This document shows, piece by piece, positions 40,032 to 48,682 of a DNA stretch of 64,000 bases. The notes under the pieces are model-generated. The model did no database searches, was not told where the DNA came from, and saw only the letters and a program-made list of their open reading frames with translations. Position numbers and translations under genes: made by a program. How positions within the stretch are numbered: the stretch's first letter is position 1; each line of letters opens with the position of its first letter. The stretch covers positions 1-64,000 of the forward strand of contig NZ_BMWE01000014.1 in the NCBI RefSeq assembly GCF_014651075.1, written 5' to 3'. Origin of the DNA: Streptomyces djakartensis. GTDB lineage: Bacteria > Actinomycetota > Actinomycetes > Streptomycetales > Streptomycetaceae.

Positions 40032-40916
40032 ATGGGTTCCCGCCGAACCGCTCGCTCGTCCCGCCTCCACGCCCGCCCCCGCGGTGGGCCGAAGACGCGC
40101 GGTCCCGCGCTGGCCATGGGAGCCGTCGCTGCGATCGCGGGCGTCGGGATCACCGTGGCCGTCGTCAGCGGCAAGGACGGCGACGCGTCGGACCGGGTGG
40201 TCGCGAACAGCACGGACAGGACGCCGGGCGCCGGGGACGCCGCCGGCGGTGCGGCGCCGCTCGCCTCCGCTTCGGCGAGCCCGAGCACCACGGCGAGCAG
40301 CTCGCCGAGCGCGAAGGCGAAGGAGAAGCAGAAGCAGAAGCAATCGGCGACTCCTGCCCCCCGTGCACGGAAAACGACTGTCCCCGAGTCGAAGGCACCC
40401 GCGGGGACGACGGCGAAGGGCAGCAGCGGCGGCGGGGCGGCGAACGGTTCCGGCGGCATGCGGTCGGGCGACACCGGATCGGGCTCCGGATCGGGCTCCG
40501 GATCGGGCTCCGGGTCGGGTTCCGAGTCCGGTGGCGGGTTCGAGGCCCAAGTGCTCGCGATGGTCAACAAGGAGCGGGCCGCGGCGGGATGCTCGCCGGT
40601 CACGGCGAACGACCGACTCACCCGGGCCGCCGACGACTACAGCGACGTCATGGCGAGCAGCGGCGTAATGTCCCACACCGGTCCCGACGGCTCGACGATG
40701 ACGACCCGGGTCGAGGCCGCGGGGTACCAGTGGTCGACCCTGGGCGAGAACATAGCCCGGGGCCAGGCGGACGCAGCCTCGGTGATGAAGTCCTGGATGA
40801 ACAGCCCCGGACACCGCGCGAACATACTCAACTGCTCCTTCAAGGAGCTGGGCGTGGGCTTCCACTTCGGCGACGGCGGCCCCTGGTGGACGCAGAACTT
40901 TGGCGCCGGTCGCTGA
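40032..40916 (+). CDS. CAP-domain (SCP/PR-1) exported protein with Gly-Ser linker
   Basis: 294 aa. Basic N-terminus and membrane/signal segment (GPALAMGAVAAIAGVGITVA), a low-complexity Ala/Ser/Lys region, a Gly-Ser linker encoded by a tandem repeat, then the CAP domain: EAQVLAMVNKERAAAGCSPV, DRLTRAADDYSDVMASSGVM, SHTGPDGS, YQWSTLGENIARGQADAASV, SPGHRANILNCSFKELGVGF and WWTQNFG. Landmark His/Glu residues of the cavity (SHTG, GEN, GHR) are present, and two cysteines probably pair. It is cell-wall or membrane anchored. It is convergent with the kinase gene, only 6 bases apart. Confidence 0.88.
   Translation: MGSRRTARSSRLHARPRGGPKTRGPALAMGAVAAIAGVGITVAVVSGKDGDASDRVVANSTDRTPGAGDAAGGAAPLASASASPSTTASSSPSAKAKEKQKQKQSATPAPRARKTTVPESKAPAGTTAKGSSGGGAANGSGGMRSGDTGSGSGSGSGSGSGSGSESGGGFEAQVLAMVNKERAAAGCSPVTANDRLTRAADDYSDVMASSGVMSHTGPDGSTMTTRVEAAGYQWSTLGENIARGQADAASVMKSWMNSPGHRANILNCSFKELGVGFHFGDGGPWWTQNFGAGR
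40476..40523 (+). repeat. 12-bp tandem repeat encoding the Gly-Ser linker
   Basis: ggatcgggctcc is repeated three times exactly (40476-40511) and a fourth copy (40512-40523) differs at two bases. Each unit codes for Gly-Ser-Gly-Ser. Unit slippage would change linker length in multiples of four residues without shifting frame. Confidence 0.85.
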
Positions 40917-40922
40917 CCCCGG

Positions 40923-42251
40923 TCACCGTATCTCGCCGCCGGCCCCGCCCGCGTCAGCCAGTACGAACGACACCCTCACCCGGGCGCCGCCCAATGGCGC
41001 CCGGGTGATCGTCAGTTCGCCGTCCGCCGCGCCGGCCGCCCGGGCCACGATGTCCAGGCCCAGCCCCGTCGAGCCGCCAACGCTCACACCCCGCGTGAGC
41101 GCTGCGTCGGGGTCCGCCACGCCCGGTCCCGCGTCGTCGACCGTGAGCAACACGTGCCGATCCGCCCGCTCCACGCGCACGGCGAAGGCGGTGCCCTCCG
41201 GGGTGTGCCGGAAGACATTGCCGATCAGAGCATCGACGACGGCCGCAAGGTCATCCTCGGGGAAGGCGACGGGCACCAATCGCGGCGTGAGGGAGCGCTC
41301 GTAGGGTCGTCCTTGCTTGGCGGCGAGCACCGACCAGAAGTCCAGGCGCATGGCGACCACCTCGGCGACGTCGCACGCCTTCGCCGCGCCGGCCGCCGCA
41401 CGGGCCGACCGCGCCGACGCCAGCGGTGTACGGGCCGCGGCGATGATCGAGTCCAGTTCGCTCTCCAGCTGGACGGCCGCCTCCGCGACCCGCCGGGCGC
41501 TGGGCGTCGACCCCATCCGGTCGGCCTCCAGGTAGAGAGCGGTCAACGGGGTGCGCAACCGGTGCGAGAGGTCGGCGACCAGCTCGCGTTCCACGGCGAG
41601 CAGGTCGAGGACACGGTCGGCCATGGTGTTGAACGCCGCACCGGCCTCCTGCAGTTCGGGCGGGCCGTCGGGTTCGACACGCACGTCCAGGTCGCCGGAG
41701 CCGAGAGCCAGTGAGGCGCGCTTGAGACTGCGCGATGACCTGACGACGCGGGCGCCGAGCCGGTCGGCGACGAGTACCGAGCCGCCGACCAGCCCCAGCG
41801 CGAGCAGCGCCATGACGCCCCAGGACGCGGCCACGCCCCGGGTGAGGTCTGCGGCGGGCACGAAGGCTTCCACGACCGCGACCCGGTCGCCCTGCAGGAC
41901 GACGGGCTGGAGGTAGACCCAGCCGCCGGCGGTGTCCACGGCGAGCGTCTCACGCCCGCGCACGGCCCGGTCGAGCGCCTCCCGGGGCGCGCGCGGGGTG
42001 CCGACGAAGCCGCCATCGGGCAGACGCACGACGAGCTGGTCGGAGGAGCCGAGCTCGGCGGCGGCCTGCTGCACGTCGGCGCGCCGGGTGGTGAGGGCGA
42101 GCACCGGAGACAGGGCGGACGCCCGCTGCTCGGCGGCCGTGGTGGCCCGGTCCCGTGCCTGTTCGCGCACGAGGAGGGCGAGGGGGATGAGGAAGGACAG
42201 GGCCACCATCGAGGTGACGGCCAGGGCGATCCCGGCGAGTGCACGTCTCAT
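40923..42251 (-). CDS. HisKA-type sensor histidine kinase
   Basis: 442 aa. First membrane segment IALAVTSMVALSFLIPLALL, an extracytoplasmic sensor of about 110 residues, then a second segment ASWGVMALLALGLVGGSVLV. Next come HAMP (LGSGDLDVRVEPDGPPELQE), the H-box VADLSHRLRTPLTALYLE and an ATPase domain with DALIGNVFRHTPEGTAFAV (N box), VDDAGPGV and GSTGLGLDIVARAA (G2 box). The ATG overlaps the regulator stop. It forms a two-component pair with the 42248-42937 regulator. Confidence 0.92.
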   Translation of the reverse strand: MRRALAGIALAVTSMVALSFLIPLALLVREQARDRATTAAEQRASALSPVLALTTRRADVQQAAAELGSSDQLVVRLPDGGFVGTPRAPREALDRAVRGRETLAVDTAGGWVYLQPVVLQGDRVAVVEAFVPAADLTRGVAASWGVMALLALGLVGGSVLVADRLGARVVRSSRSLKRASLALGSGDLDVRVEPDGPPELQEAGAAFNTMADRVLDLLAVERELVADLSHRLRTPLTALYLEADRMGSTPSARRVAEAAVQLESELDSIIAAARTPLASARSARAAAGAAKACDVAEVVAMRLDFWSVLAAKQGRPYERSLTPRLVPVAFPEDDLAAVVDALIGNVFRHTPEGTAFAVRVERADRHVLLTVDDAGPGVADPDAALTRGVSVGGSTGLGLDIVARAAGAADGELTITRAPLGGARVRVSFVLADAGGAGGEIR

Positions 42252-42937
42252 GGCGAGCTGACCAACTTGATGCCCAGGCCGCGAACCGTGCGCAGATAGC
42301 GGGGCTTTCGCGCCTTCTCGCCCATCTTGCGGCGGAGCGCGGAGAGGTGGACGTCGACCGTCTGGTCCTCGACGTACGGCTGCTGCCACACGTCGGCGAG
42401 TATGCGCTGCCGGGTGACGACCTGGTCGGCGTGGGCGGCGAGGTAGGCGAGCAGATCGAACTCGCGGCGGGTCAGGGGCAGTTCCCGGCCGGCCAGGTGG
42501 GCGGTGCGCGCGGTCGGGTCGATGCGCAGGTCTGCCACCTGCAGGACGGGCCGCCGAGCCGCAGTCACGTCGGCGGGCACGGACCGGCGCAGCACGGCGG
42601 CGAGCCTGGCGGCGAGCTGGCCGCCGGAGAACGGCTTGACCAGGTAGTCGTCGGCCCCCGCGTTGAGCAGCCGGATGATCTCGCTCTCGTCGTCACGGGC
42701 GGTGGCGACCAGGACCGGCACACGGGAAATGCCCCGGATCATGCGCAGCACGTCGAGGCCGTCGAGATCGGGCAGTCCCAGGTCCAGCACCACGATGTCC
42801 GGCGGGCTCTGGGTGATCTCGCGCAGCGCCTCGAAACCCTGGTGGGTGGTCCTGACCGCGTAACCGTGCCCGGTCAGGACCTCGATCAGCGCGGCCCGGA
42901 TGACGGGGTCGTCCTCGACGACAAGTACAGAGGCCAT
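42248..42937 (-). CDS. OmpR-family response regulator
   Basis: 229 aa. The receiver has VVEDD at the N-terminus, phospho-acceptor Asp52 in VVLDLGLPDLDG, Thr/Ala at VATARDDE and Lys in YLVKPFSGG. The winged helix reads LPLTRREFDLLAYLAAHADQ, VEDQTVDVHLSALRRKMGEK and RTVRGLGIKL. It is first in the two-gene unit, divergent from the exported protein at 42974 across only 36 bases, so that gene or a shared envelope function is a likely target. Confidence 0.93.
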   Translation of the reverse strand: MASVLVVEDDPVIRAALIEVLTGHGYAVRTTHQGFEALREITQSPPDIVVLDLGLPDLDGLDVLRMIRGISRVPVLVATARDDESEIIRLLNAGADDYLVKPFSGGQLAARLAAVLRRSVPADVTAARRPVLQVADLRIDPTARTAHLAGRELPLTRREFDLLAYLAAHADQVVTRQRILADVWQQPYVEDQTVDVHLSALRRKMGEKARKPRYLRTVRGLGIKLVSSP

Positions 42938-42973
42938 GAGCAGGCACGTTAGCCGGTCCGTCACTATGGTGCC

Positions 42974-43543
42974 GTGTCCCGCCTCCTGCGTTACCTGTTT
43001 ATATGGCTGGCCTGCACGGCGGCCAGTGTCACCGCCGTCATCCTCACGATTCACTTCGTGGTGGGGTCGACCCGGCCGACCGCGCCGGTCGCGCAGTCCG
43101 CGCCGGGTGAGCCTCTGAAGTCCCCGCGGCCCAGCCCCACCACCGCGAAGCCCTCCCCGAGTCCGTCGGCGAGCAGCCGAAGGCCCAGCCCCCCGCCCCG
43201 AGGCAGCGAGCCGGCGGCCGGTCCCAGCCCGACGCCCACGCCGACACCCACCGCCCGCACCAGTACCCCTGGGGCACCGACCGGCGCGGACGGCTCGGGG
43301 TGCCAGGAAGGCGGCGCCGGCGTCTACACGGTGCCGTCCGAGGGCGGCAAGGCCACCGTGCGGTTCGGCGACGACGCGGTGTGCCTGATCTCGGCGGTTC
43401 CGAACCGGGGGTTCACGGTGAGTACGAGCCGGACCGAGGCGCAGACGCTCACGGTGACGTTTTCGGCGAGCCGCCACCGGTCGGAGATCACCGCCACGGT
43501 CCAGCCGCAGAGCCGGGCCGACGTCCGTGAGGTGTCGTGGTGA
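42974..43543 (+). CDS. Membrane-anchored or secreted Pro/Ser-rich protein
   Basis: 189 aa, GTG start. One N-terminal membrane segment (YLFIWLACTAASVTAVILTI), then about 70 residues of Pro/Ser/Thr linker (PSPTTAKPSPSPSASSRRPS), then a beta-rich domain with a cysteine pair (GCQEGGAG, AVCLISAVPN). The C-terminal domain resembles no family I know. The position next to the two-component genes suggests a sensed or regulated surface protein. Nothing indicates an enzyme. Confidence 0.6.
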   Translation: MSRLLRYLFIWLACTAASVTAVILTIHFVVGSTRPTAPVAQSAPGEPLKSPRPSPTTAKPSPSPSASSRRPSPPPRGSEPAAGPSPTPTPTPTARTSTPGAPTGADGSGCQEGGAGVYTVPSEGGKATVRFGDDAVCLISAVPNRGFTVSTSRTEAQTLTVTFSASRHRSEITATVQPQSRADVREVSW

Positions 43544-43818
43544 CTCCCCCTGAGCGAACATGCCTTGCTCGCCGGGCTCGTCCTGAAGAGGTGAGGACAC
43601 CGAGCATGATTCCGTTCACGGCCGGCCGCGAACCGACGACGAGCGGATGTGGCTGGGCAAGGCCAGGGAACTCCGGCATGAGGCTGACCGCGTGGAGGCC
43701 GTTGCCCGAGGTATGTGTGCCGGGGCAAGCTCACATCGCACAGCCCCGCTCAGGAGATCGATGACCACCCCGTGTTCCCTACGGAGCCCCCGTGTGATGT
43801 GCGCGCCGCCCCCTTCGC

Positions 43819-44808
43819 CTACCGGTTGACGGACCGCATGCCTGCCTCGTCGTACCGTTCACCGGCCGCCTCGGGCAGCTCCGACTCGATGCGGGCCAAG
43901 TCGTCCTCCGCCAGGTCGACGTCGACGGCGGCGGCGTTCTGCTCCAGGTAGGTGCGGCGCTTGGTACCCGGGATCGGCACCAGGTCCTCGCCCTGGGCCA
44001 GCACCCAGGCGATGGCCAGCTGAGCCGGCGTCACGTCCTTCTCGGCGGCGATCTCCCTCACCTTCGCCGCCAGCCGGAGGTTCGCCTCCAGATTGGCGTC
44101 CTGGAAGCGCGGGTTCTGGCGGCGCCAGTCGCTGGCGTCCAGGTCTTCCGGCGAGGTGAACCGCCCGGCGAGGAAGCCGCGGCCAAGGGGCGAGTACGGT
44201 ACGAAGCCGATGCCCAGCTCCCTGCAGGCGGGCAGCACCTCGGCCTCCACGTCCCGCGACCACAGCGAGTACTCGCTCTGCACGGCCGTGATCGGGTGCA
44301 CGGCGTGCGCACGCCGGATGGTCTGGGCGCTCGCCTCGCTCAAACCGATGTAGCGCACCTTGCCCTCGGCGACCAGTTCGCCCAGCGCGCCGACCGTCTC
44401 TTCGATGGGCACGTTCGGGTCGACCCGGTGCTGGTAGTACAGGTCGATGTGGTCGGTTCCCAGACGCTTCAGGGAGCCGTGTACGGAGCTGCGTACGTGT
44501 TCGGACGAGCCGTCCTGCGGCCCGACCGTGCTGATGTCGCCCGGTACAGCGTCGTCCATCCGGTAGTTGAACTTCGTCGCGATCACATACTCGTCACGGC
44601 GCCCCCGGATCGCCTCGCCGACGAGGGACTCGTTGGTGAGCGGGCCGTACATCTGCGCGGTGTCGAGGAAGTTCACGCCGAGGTCGAGGGCGTGCCGGAT
44701 CGTCGCGACGCCCTCCTCTTCGTCGGCGGTTCCGTAGAAGGCGGACATGCCCATGCACCCCAGGCCGATGGCCGATACCTGCAATTCCCGCAGACTGCGC
44801 TTCTGCAT
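43819..44808 (-). CDS. Aldo/keto reductase
   Basis: 329 aa from MQKRSLRELQVSAIGLGCMG; an alternative ATG lies 24 bases upstream. AKR landmarks: GVNFLDTAQMYGPLTNESLV (catalytic Asp and Tyr), VIATKFNYR (Lys), HVRSSVHGSLKRLGTDHIDL and YYQHRVDP (His), VRYIGLSEAS, QSEYSLWSR and the NADPH-binding IPGTKRRTYLEQN. Most like the AKR13/YajO-type group. Single gene with no clear partner. Confidence 0.92.
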   Translation of the reverse strand: MQKRSLRELQVSAIGLGCMGMSAFYGTADEEEGVATIRHALDLGVNFLDTAQMYGPLTNESLVGEAIRGRRDEYVIATKFNYRMDDAVPGDISTVGPQDGSSEHVRSSVHGSLKRLGTDHIDLYYQHRVDPNVPIEETVGALGELVAEGKVRYIGLSEASAQTIRRAHAVHPITAVQSEYSLWSRDVEAEVLPACRELGIGFVPYSPLGRGFLAGRFTSPEDLDASDWRRQNPRFQDANLEANLRLAAKVREIAAEKDVTPAQLAIAWVLAQGEDLVPIPGTKRRTYLEQNAAAVDVDLAEDDLARIESELPEAAGERYDEAGMRSVNR

Positions 44809-45129
44809 GTCGTGTCCCAGCCTTCCCTGCATGCTTGATCGTCCTTCGGGCGGCACGAAGTTGCCCGTCCATCCAGGCACAGATGCCAGCACCCGGCATC
44901 TCCGCAGGAGCGGGCGCTGACACAGCCTCGTGCGCCGTTGCGTCCTCGACGCTATGACTTCGAGCGCACTCCATTGCAAGTGAGATGTGAGGAAGGCCTG
45001 GCTCCTGGTCGGGCACGGCGCGCTCGCCCCGGGCGCAAGCCGTCCGGGCCGAGCCCGAGCGTTCCGCGCCGCCCCCGCCGCCGACCCCTGGCCTGACGTC
45101 TCCCAGGAGCCCGTGCCAGGCCCCCCGGT
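44809..45129. other. Intergenic, no gene seen
   Basis: About 320 bases between the aldo/keto reductase start and the lipoprotein stop; promoter sequences for the leftward reductase presumably lie here (tgcaatggag-rich patch near 44970), but none is convincing. Confidence 0.35.
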
Positions 45130-45924
45130 TCAGGCCAGTAGGACATCCTCACCCGCCGTCACAGGGACGATCTGCTCGGCCGACGGCGCCTTGGCCTTCA
45201 CCGGCGTCCCGAAGTTCGACAGCGTCATCGTCGTCATGGCCTTCACACCGCCGAAACAGGACAGCCGGACCTGAACGGCGCGCCCCTTCCCATCGACCCA
45301 CACGTCCGCATAGACGGGCATGTCGTCGCCCAGCTTCTCGCGCAGGTCGTTCAGCCCTCGCTTCGTCTCCGCCGTCATCCGGAGCGTCGCGGTGGCGTGG
45401 TCGATCGTGCCCCGGTAGTGCACCGCAGGGGCGCCATTCACCTGTTCCTTGCCCTCGTTCGACACCTGCCGCATCGCCTTCACCTGGCGCAGCAGGTGCT
45501 CCGGGTCATTCAACGGCGCCCGCAGGAAATAGCGGGTGAGCGCCTCGCTGCGGACGGCCGAGCCCCACCTGTCCTCGCCCACCTCCCGCGAGCCCCGCAC
45601 ATAGACGGTGTCGCCGACAAAGACCTCCTCGACGGGGTCCATGCCACTGTCCTCAAAATCCACCGTTAGCCGGCCCCTGTCACCTGCCAGGTCGAACGCG
45701 CCGGCGATCGCGAACACGTAAGTTCTGGGGCTGTCGGCAGACTTCAGCTCGATCTTCTCGTCCACGCGGGCGCTGTCCGCGCTCGTCCTCTCGATCGCGG
45801 CACGCACGGCCGCCCCGTGATCCATGCTCTTCTCCGCACTCTCCTCCGCGTCACTGTCCGCACCACCGGAACAGGCTGTGCACAGCAGGAGGACAGCAGC
45901 TGAGAGGAGGTGGGCGCGGCGCAT
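45130..45924 (-). CDS. Lipoprotein, LppX/LprG-like fold
   Basis: 264 aa. Signal and lipobox: MRRAHLLSAAVLLLCTACSG, with lipid attachment expected at the Cys of TAC (residue 18). The mature protein starts with an acidic linker (DSDAEESAEKSMDHG), then a beta-rich domain (FAIAGAFDLAGDRGRLTVDF, EVFVGDTVYVRGSREVGEDR, DMPVYADVWVDGKGRAVQVR) similar to the half-barrel of LppX/LprA/LprF/LprG lipid carriers. Streptomyces has many copies; the specific role is unknown. No operon partner. Confidence 0.78.
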   Translation of the reverse strand: MRRAHLLSAAVLLLCTACSGGADSDAEESAEKSMDHGAAVRAAIERTSADSARVDEKIELKSADSPRTYVFAIAGAFDLAGDRGRLTVDFEDSGMDPVEEVFVGDTVYVRGSREVGEDRWGSAVRSEALTRYFLRAPLNDPEHLLRQVKAMRQVSNEGKEQVNGAPAVHYRGTIDHATATLRMTAETKRGLNDLREKLGDDMPVYADVWVDGKGRAVQVRLSCFGGVKAMTTMTLSNFGTPVKAKAPSAEQIVPVTAGEDVLLA

Positions 45925-46380
45925 GAACTCTCCGGGGAATCGGAACTGCGGCAGGGTGGAGCCCGAGAGGGCCTGTAGATCGTCGCACGAAACCGGTTGC
46001 AGGGCCCGAGAGTTTCGGCCTTGACGCCCTGTCCCTTCGGTCGGAGGTCGCCGCCGCCTCGTTCCCTCATCCAGTCGGCGTGACCACGGTGATCCACATG
46101 CCCAACACCCGGCCCCCGCCGCACGACATGGCGGGGCGCCTAGCGTTCTTTGGCGGGGGGCGACTGTGCCGCCCCCGACCGAAGGCGTGCAAGATTCGCG
46201 GGTCAGGAGTGGTCGCCGCGTCCGGCCCTGCGCAGGATGTCGCGTTCCCGACCGACCTGGGTCTCGAGTGAGTCCTCGTCGTCGATGACGATCGTGTCGT
46301 TAGCCGGCTGGGCTCGTCCCTGGACCACGGCCTGCACCAGGAGAGCGTCCTGGAGAACGCACTAGTGCTGTCAGTGGCCG
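45925..46380. other. Intergenic, possible transposase relic
   Basis: 455 bases. At about 46205-46270 the plus strand reads SGPAQDVAFPTDLGLE, reminiscent of the conserved PTD segment of some transposases, followed at once by a stop and by another frame. Too short to assign. No other gene. Confidence 0.3.
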
Positions 46381-47286
46381 TTGATAACGCGGTACGACAG
46401 CATCTCGCCGACGCTGATCCGGGCCATGGCGGACGAATTGCTCGACCATGTCGCCGCGCGAACGGTGACGGAGCCGGGGCTCGACGCTGCGGCCGGCACG
46501 GTCGCCGTCACCGCCGCGGAGTGTGTGCACGGAGTGCTGAGCATCATGTGCTTCCCGAACGGGGACCATGAACTCCGGTTCCCCCTCGTCGGGGAGCGGA
46601 TCAGCACGGACCCGGACGACGACGAGTTCGGGGACGGGCCCATCACCTTCCGGGACGTCGTCAAGGAGGCGCCCACCGCGCGGACCTGGCTCGACATGTT
46701 CGAGATGTGTGTCGTCAGCGGGCATGTGTGGGACTGGGAGCGGGGCATCGGGCTGCTGCTGCGCGGCGACTACGCACCCGCCATCCGTGACGGCGTGCCC
46801 TACAACCGGTACACCTCCGTCTCCGACCCCGCTGACCTCGCCGCCGTGGACGCCCTGTGCCCCTATCTCACCGAAGCGGCCGGGCATCTGCCCCGCGACT
46901 GGCCGACGGTTCCGCTGCGCAAGCCCGACGCCGGGGAGCGCGCGGAGGCCGCCCGCCGGCTCGACGAGGTCGGCGACGCGCTGAGCGCGGACCAGCGGCT
47001 GCTCCGCGTACTCCTCGACGACGACCAGAACGCCTTCGAGGACTCCCTCATCGCCCGGCTGGTCGCGTACCGGGAGAGCGTCGAGGACGATGCCGGTGAT
47101 CCCGCGCCCCGGTCCCTCCTCCCCCTCGGCACCCTCGCCCTGGCCTGCCTCGCCGTCCAGGTCCATGGGTGGGAACTCGGTGTCCGGTCCGGGTATCTGC
47201 CGCACGGTCTGCTGGGATCGCCGGACGCGCCGCGCCGAGCGGCGGAGGGGAACCGGAACAACTTGGGCTACTGGGCCGCCAAGTAG
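46381..47286 (+). CDS. Imm49-family immunity protein, 5' end uncertain
   Basis: 301 aa if the TTG at 46381 is used, 286 from the ATG at 46426. AGTVAVTAAECVHGVLSIMC, DMFEMCVVSGHVWDWERGIG, LLLRGDYAPAIRDGVPYNRY and AVQVHGWELGVRSGYLPHGL are recognisable Imm49 features: all-helical, with a conserved W-x-x-G/D in the middle. Such proteins protect against a co-inherited toxin, but no polymorphic toxin or secretion gene is near, so it is an orphan. An in-frame TAG lies shortly upstream, and the N-terminus may be truncated compared with homologues. Confidence 0.65.
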   Translation: MITRYDSISPTLIRAMADELLDHVAARTVTEPGLDAAAGTVAVTAAECVHGVLSIMCFPNGDHELRFPLVGERISTDPDDDEFGDGPITFRDVVKEAPTARTWLDMFEMCVVSGHVWDWERGIGLLLRGDYAPAIRDGVPYNRYTSVSDPADLAAVDALCPYLTEAAGHLPRDWPTVPLRKPDAGERAEAARRLDEVGDALSADQRLLRVLLDDDQNAFEDSLIARLVAYRESVEDDAGDPAPRSLLPLGTLALACLAVQVHGWELGVRSGYLPHGLLGSPDAPRRAAEGNRNNLGYWAAK

Positions 47287-47707
47287 GCCACCCGAGGGAC
47301 GGGGCATGAGTGTGACGGGCGTGAGGGGCGTGATCTTCCCCATTGAGGCAGGGCGTACGTCTGTGCGACAGCCAAGGACGGAAGACCACCCTGCCCCACG
47401 TCGCCGACCGCCATCTGCCCGGATCTCAACGCCCTGCGACCCCGTAGCCCCGCCAGCGCCGAGCCTCAGGCCGTGTCTTTCGCAGTCAGCTTCCAGTGGC
47501 CCCCAGCTCATGCGCAAGCCGCATGCAGGCGGGACGACCACCGGCGCCGCCAGCGCGCCGGAGGAACGAGGCCAGGGTTCCTGTGCCTGTGGCAGCGACG
47601 GCCCCTATCGACGTGCCTTTCGCGCCTGGGGGTGATGGGCGGGGCCTGGGGGGTACCTGCGGTTGAGTACGTTGAGTACAACGCACGCTCGATCGTGGGA
47701 GGTACCC
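47287..47707. other. Intergenic, no gene seen
   Basis: About 420 bases. The last 50 carry a short repeat (ttgagtacgttgagtac, 47664-47680) and an ideal ribosome site (gggaggtacccatg) for the antitoxin-like gene. A promoter is expected but not clearly visible. Confidence 0.4.
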
Positions 47708-47902
47708 ATGGGCAAGCTGGGAGATATGGCGGGCAAGCTCAAGGAGATGGCGAAGGGCCATCCGGACCAGGCCGACAAGGGTGTTGCGGGCGCCGAGCGG
47801 TTGGTCGATGAGCGGACGGGCAACAAGTACGCCGCCCAGACCGACAAGGGCGCCGAGGCTGTGCGCCGCTCCTACGGAAGCAGCGGCACGACGGAGCGCT
47901 GA
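47708..47902 (+). CDS. MT0933-like small antitoxin-family protein
   Basis: 64 aa: MGKLGDMAGKLKEMAKGHPD, QADKGVAGAERLVDERTGNK and YAAQTDKGAEAVRRSYGSSG. The repeating helix with DKG and ERTGxKYxxxxDKG matches the small MT0933/Rv0909-type antitoxin family, present in many copies in Streptomyces without obvious toxins. A perfect gggagg precedes the ATG by 5 bases. No partner toxin is next to it. Confidence 0.75.
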   Translation: MGKLGDMAGKLKEMAKGHPDQADKGVAGAERLVDERTGNKYAAQTDKGAEAVRRSYGSSGTTER

Positions 47903-47935
47903 CCCTCACGCCCGACCACTGGCCCCCGGTTCACC

Positions 47936-48169
47936 ATGCCGGGGGCCAGTGTGCCGAAAGCGCACTTCGGACCGCTGCGGCAGTTCACCGTCGCCAACTC
48001 GAACCACCCCAACCACACCGTGCAGACCGGGGCCCTGCACGGCTACCTCCGCTGGCGCAATGCCAATGCCCGCCACCATGACGTCCTGGTCGCCCAACGC
48101 AAGGAACGCGCCCATATCCGCAGCGAGAAAGGCATCCGCTGGGGCGGCCGACCCGCTCTCGCCGCATGA
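47936..48169 (+). pseudogene. C-terminal fragment, possibly of a transposase
   Basis: FTVANSNHPNHTVQTGALHG, YLRWRNANARHHDVLVAQRK and ERAHIRSEKGIRWGGRPALA run to a stop. It is clearly protein-like, with a basic end, and recalls the last segment of transposases I have seen in Streptomyces, but no N-terminal part or catalytic motif exists here. The start given is only where the frame opens. Assignment is tentative. Confidence 0.35.
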
Positions 48170-48682
48170 TCAGGCGACCTGGCGAACGTTCCAGGTCCCA
48201 GCACCACCTCCGCAGCGAAGCTGTCTGGGCTACTTGACCAGCCGGAAGGCGGGGTGCCCAACCCAGGCCGCAGGAGCTCCGCCGATCCCAGCACCATCCA
48301 GTCGTCGACCACGGCCGCCCTCACCCGGATGCGGACGTTGTATCCCGCCGGAGACTTCGACCCGTGCCGCTTCCGGCCGACCCGGGCATCATGCGGGCGG
48401 TTGCCCGCGAACACCGTGTACCAGTGCTCGAACTGGGCCGGTTGTCGTGCCTCGGCGCGTACCGGGACGTGGTCGAACCAAGGACGGTACGAGTCGGCGA
48501 TCCGGTCGCCGTGCAGAATGGTTCGTGAGCTGAAGCGACCGCTGACCGGCCCTCGGGATGTATGGCGGCACGGCGTCCCGAGGCGACGGCGTTCGCGCCG
48601 TGTCCGCCGGGTGGTCGGGCCGCCTGGATGGTGGCGCGAGTGACGCGGTGGTGTCACGATTCGCACATCGTCCAAGTGCGCT
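48170..48682. other. Gene-poor stretch
   Basis: About 510 bases. The reverse strand shows segments such as RIADSYRPWFDHVPVRAEAR and VRIRVRAAVVDDWMVLGSAE that look protein-like but lack a start, a stop in register and a ribosome site; perhaps a relic. Not called. Confidence 0.3.

Noticed and set aside
39893..41008. A 371-aa rightward frame over the CAP-domain gene
   Set aside because: Arg/Gly-rich translation with no motif; the CAP-domain protein in another frame explains the region fully.
47640..47710. Sigma-B promoter (GGGTAC) before the small antitoxin-like gene
   Set aside because: gggtac is present near 47,650 but no GTTT-like -35 at the right distance, so not called.
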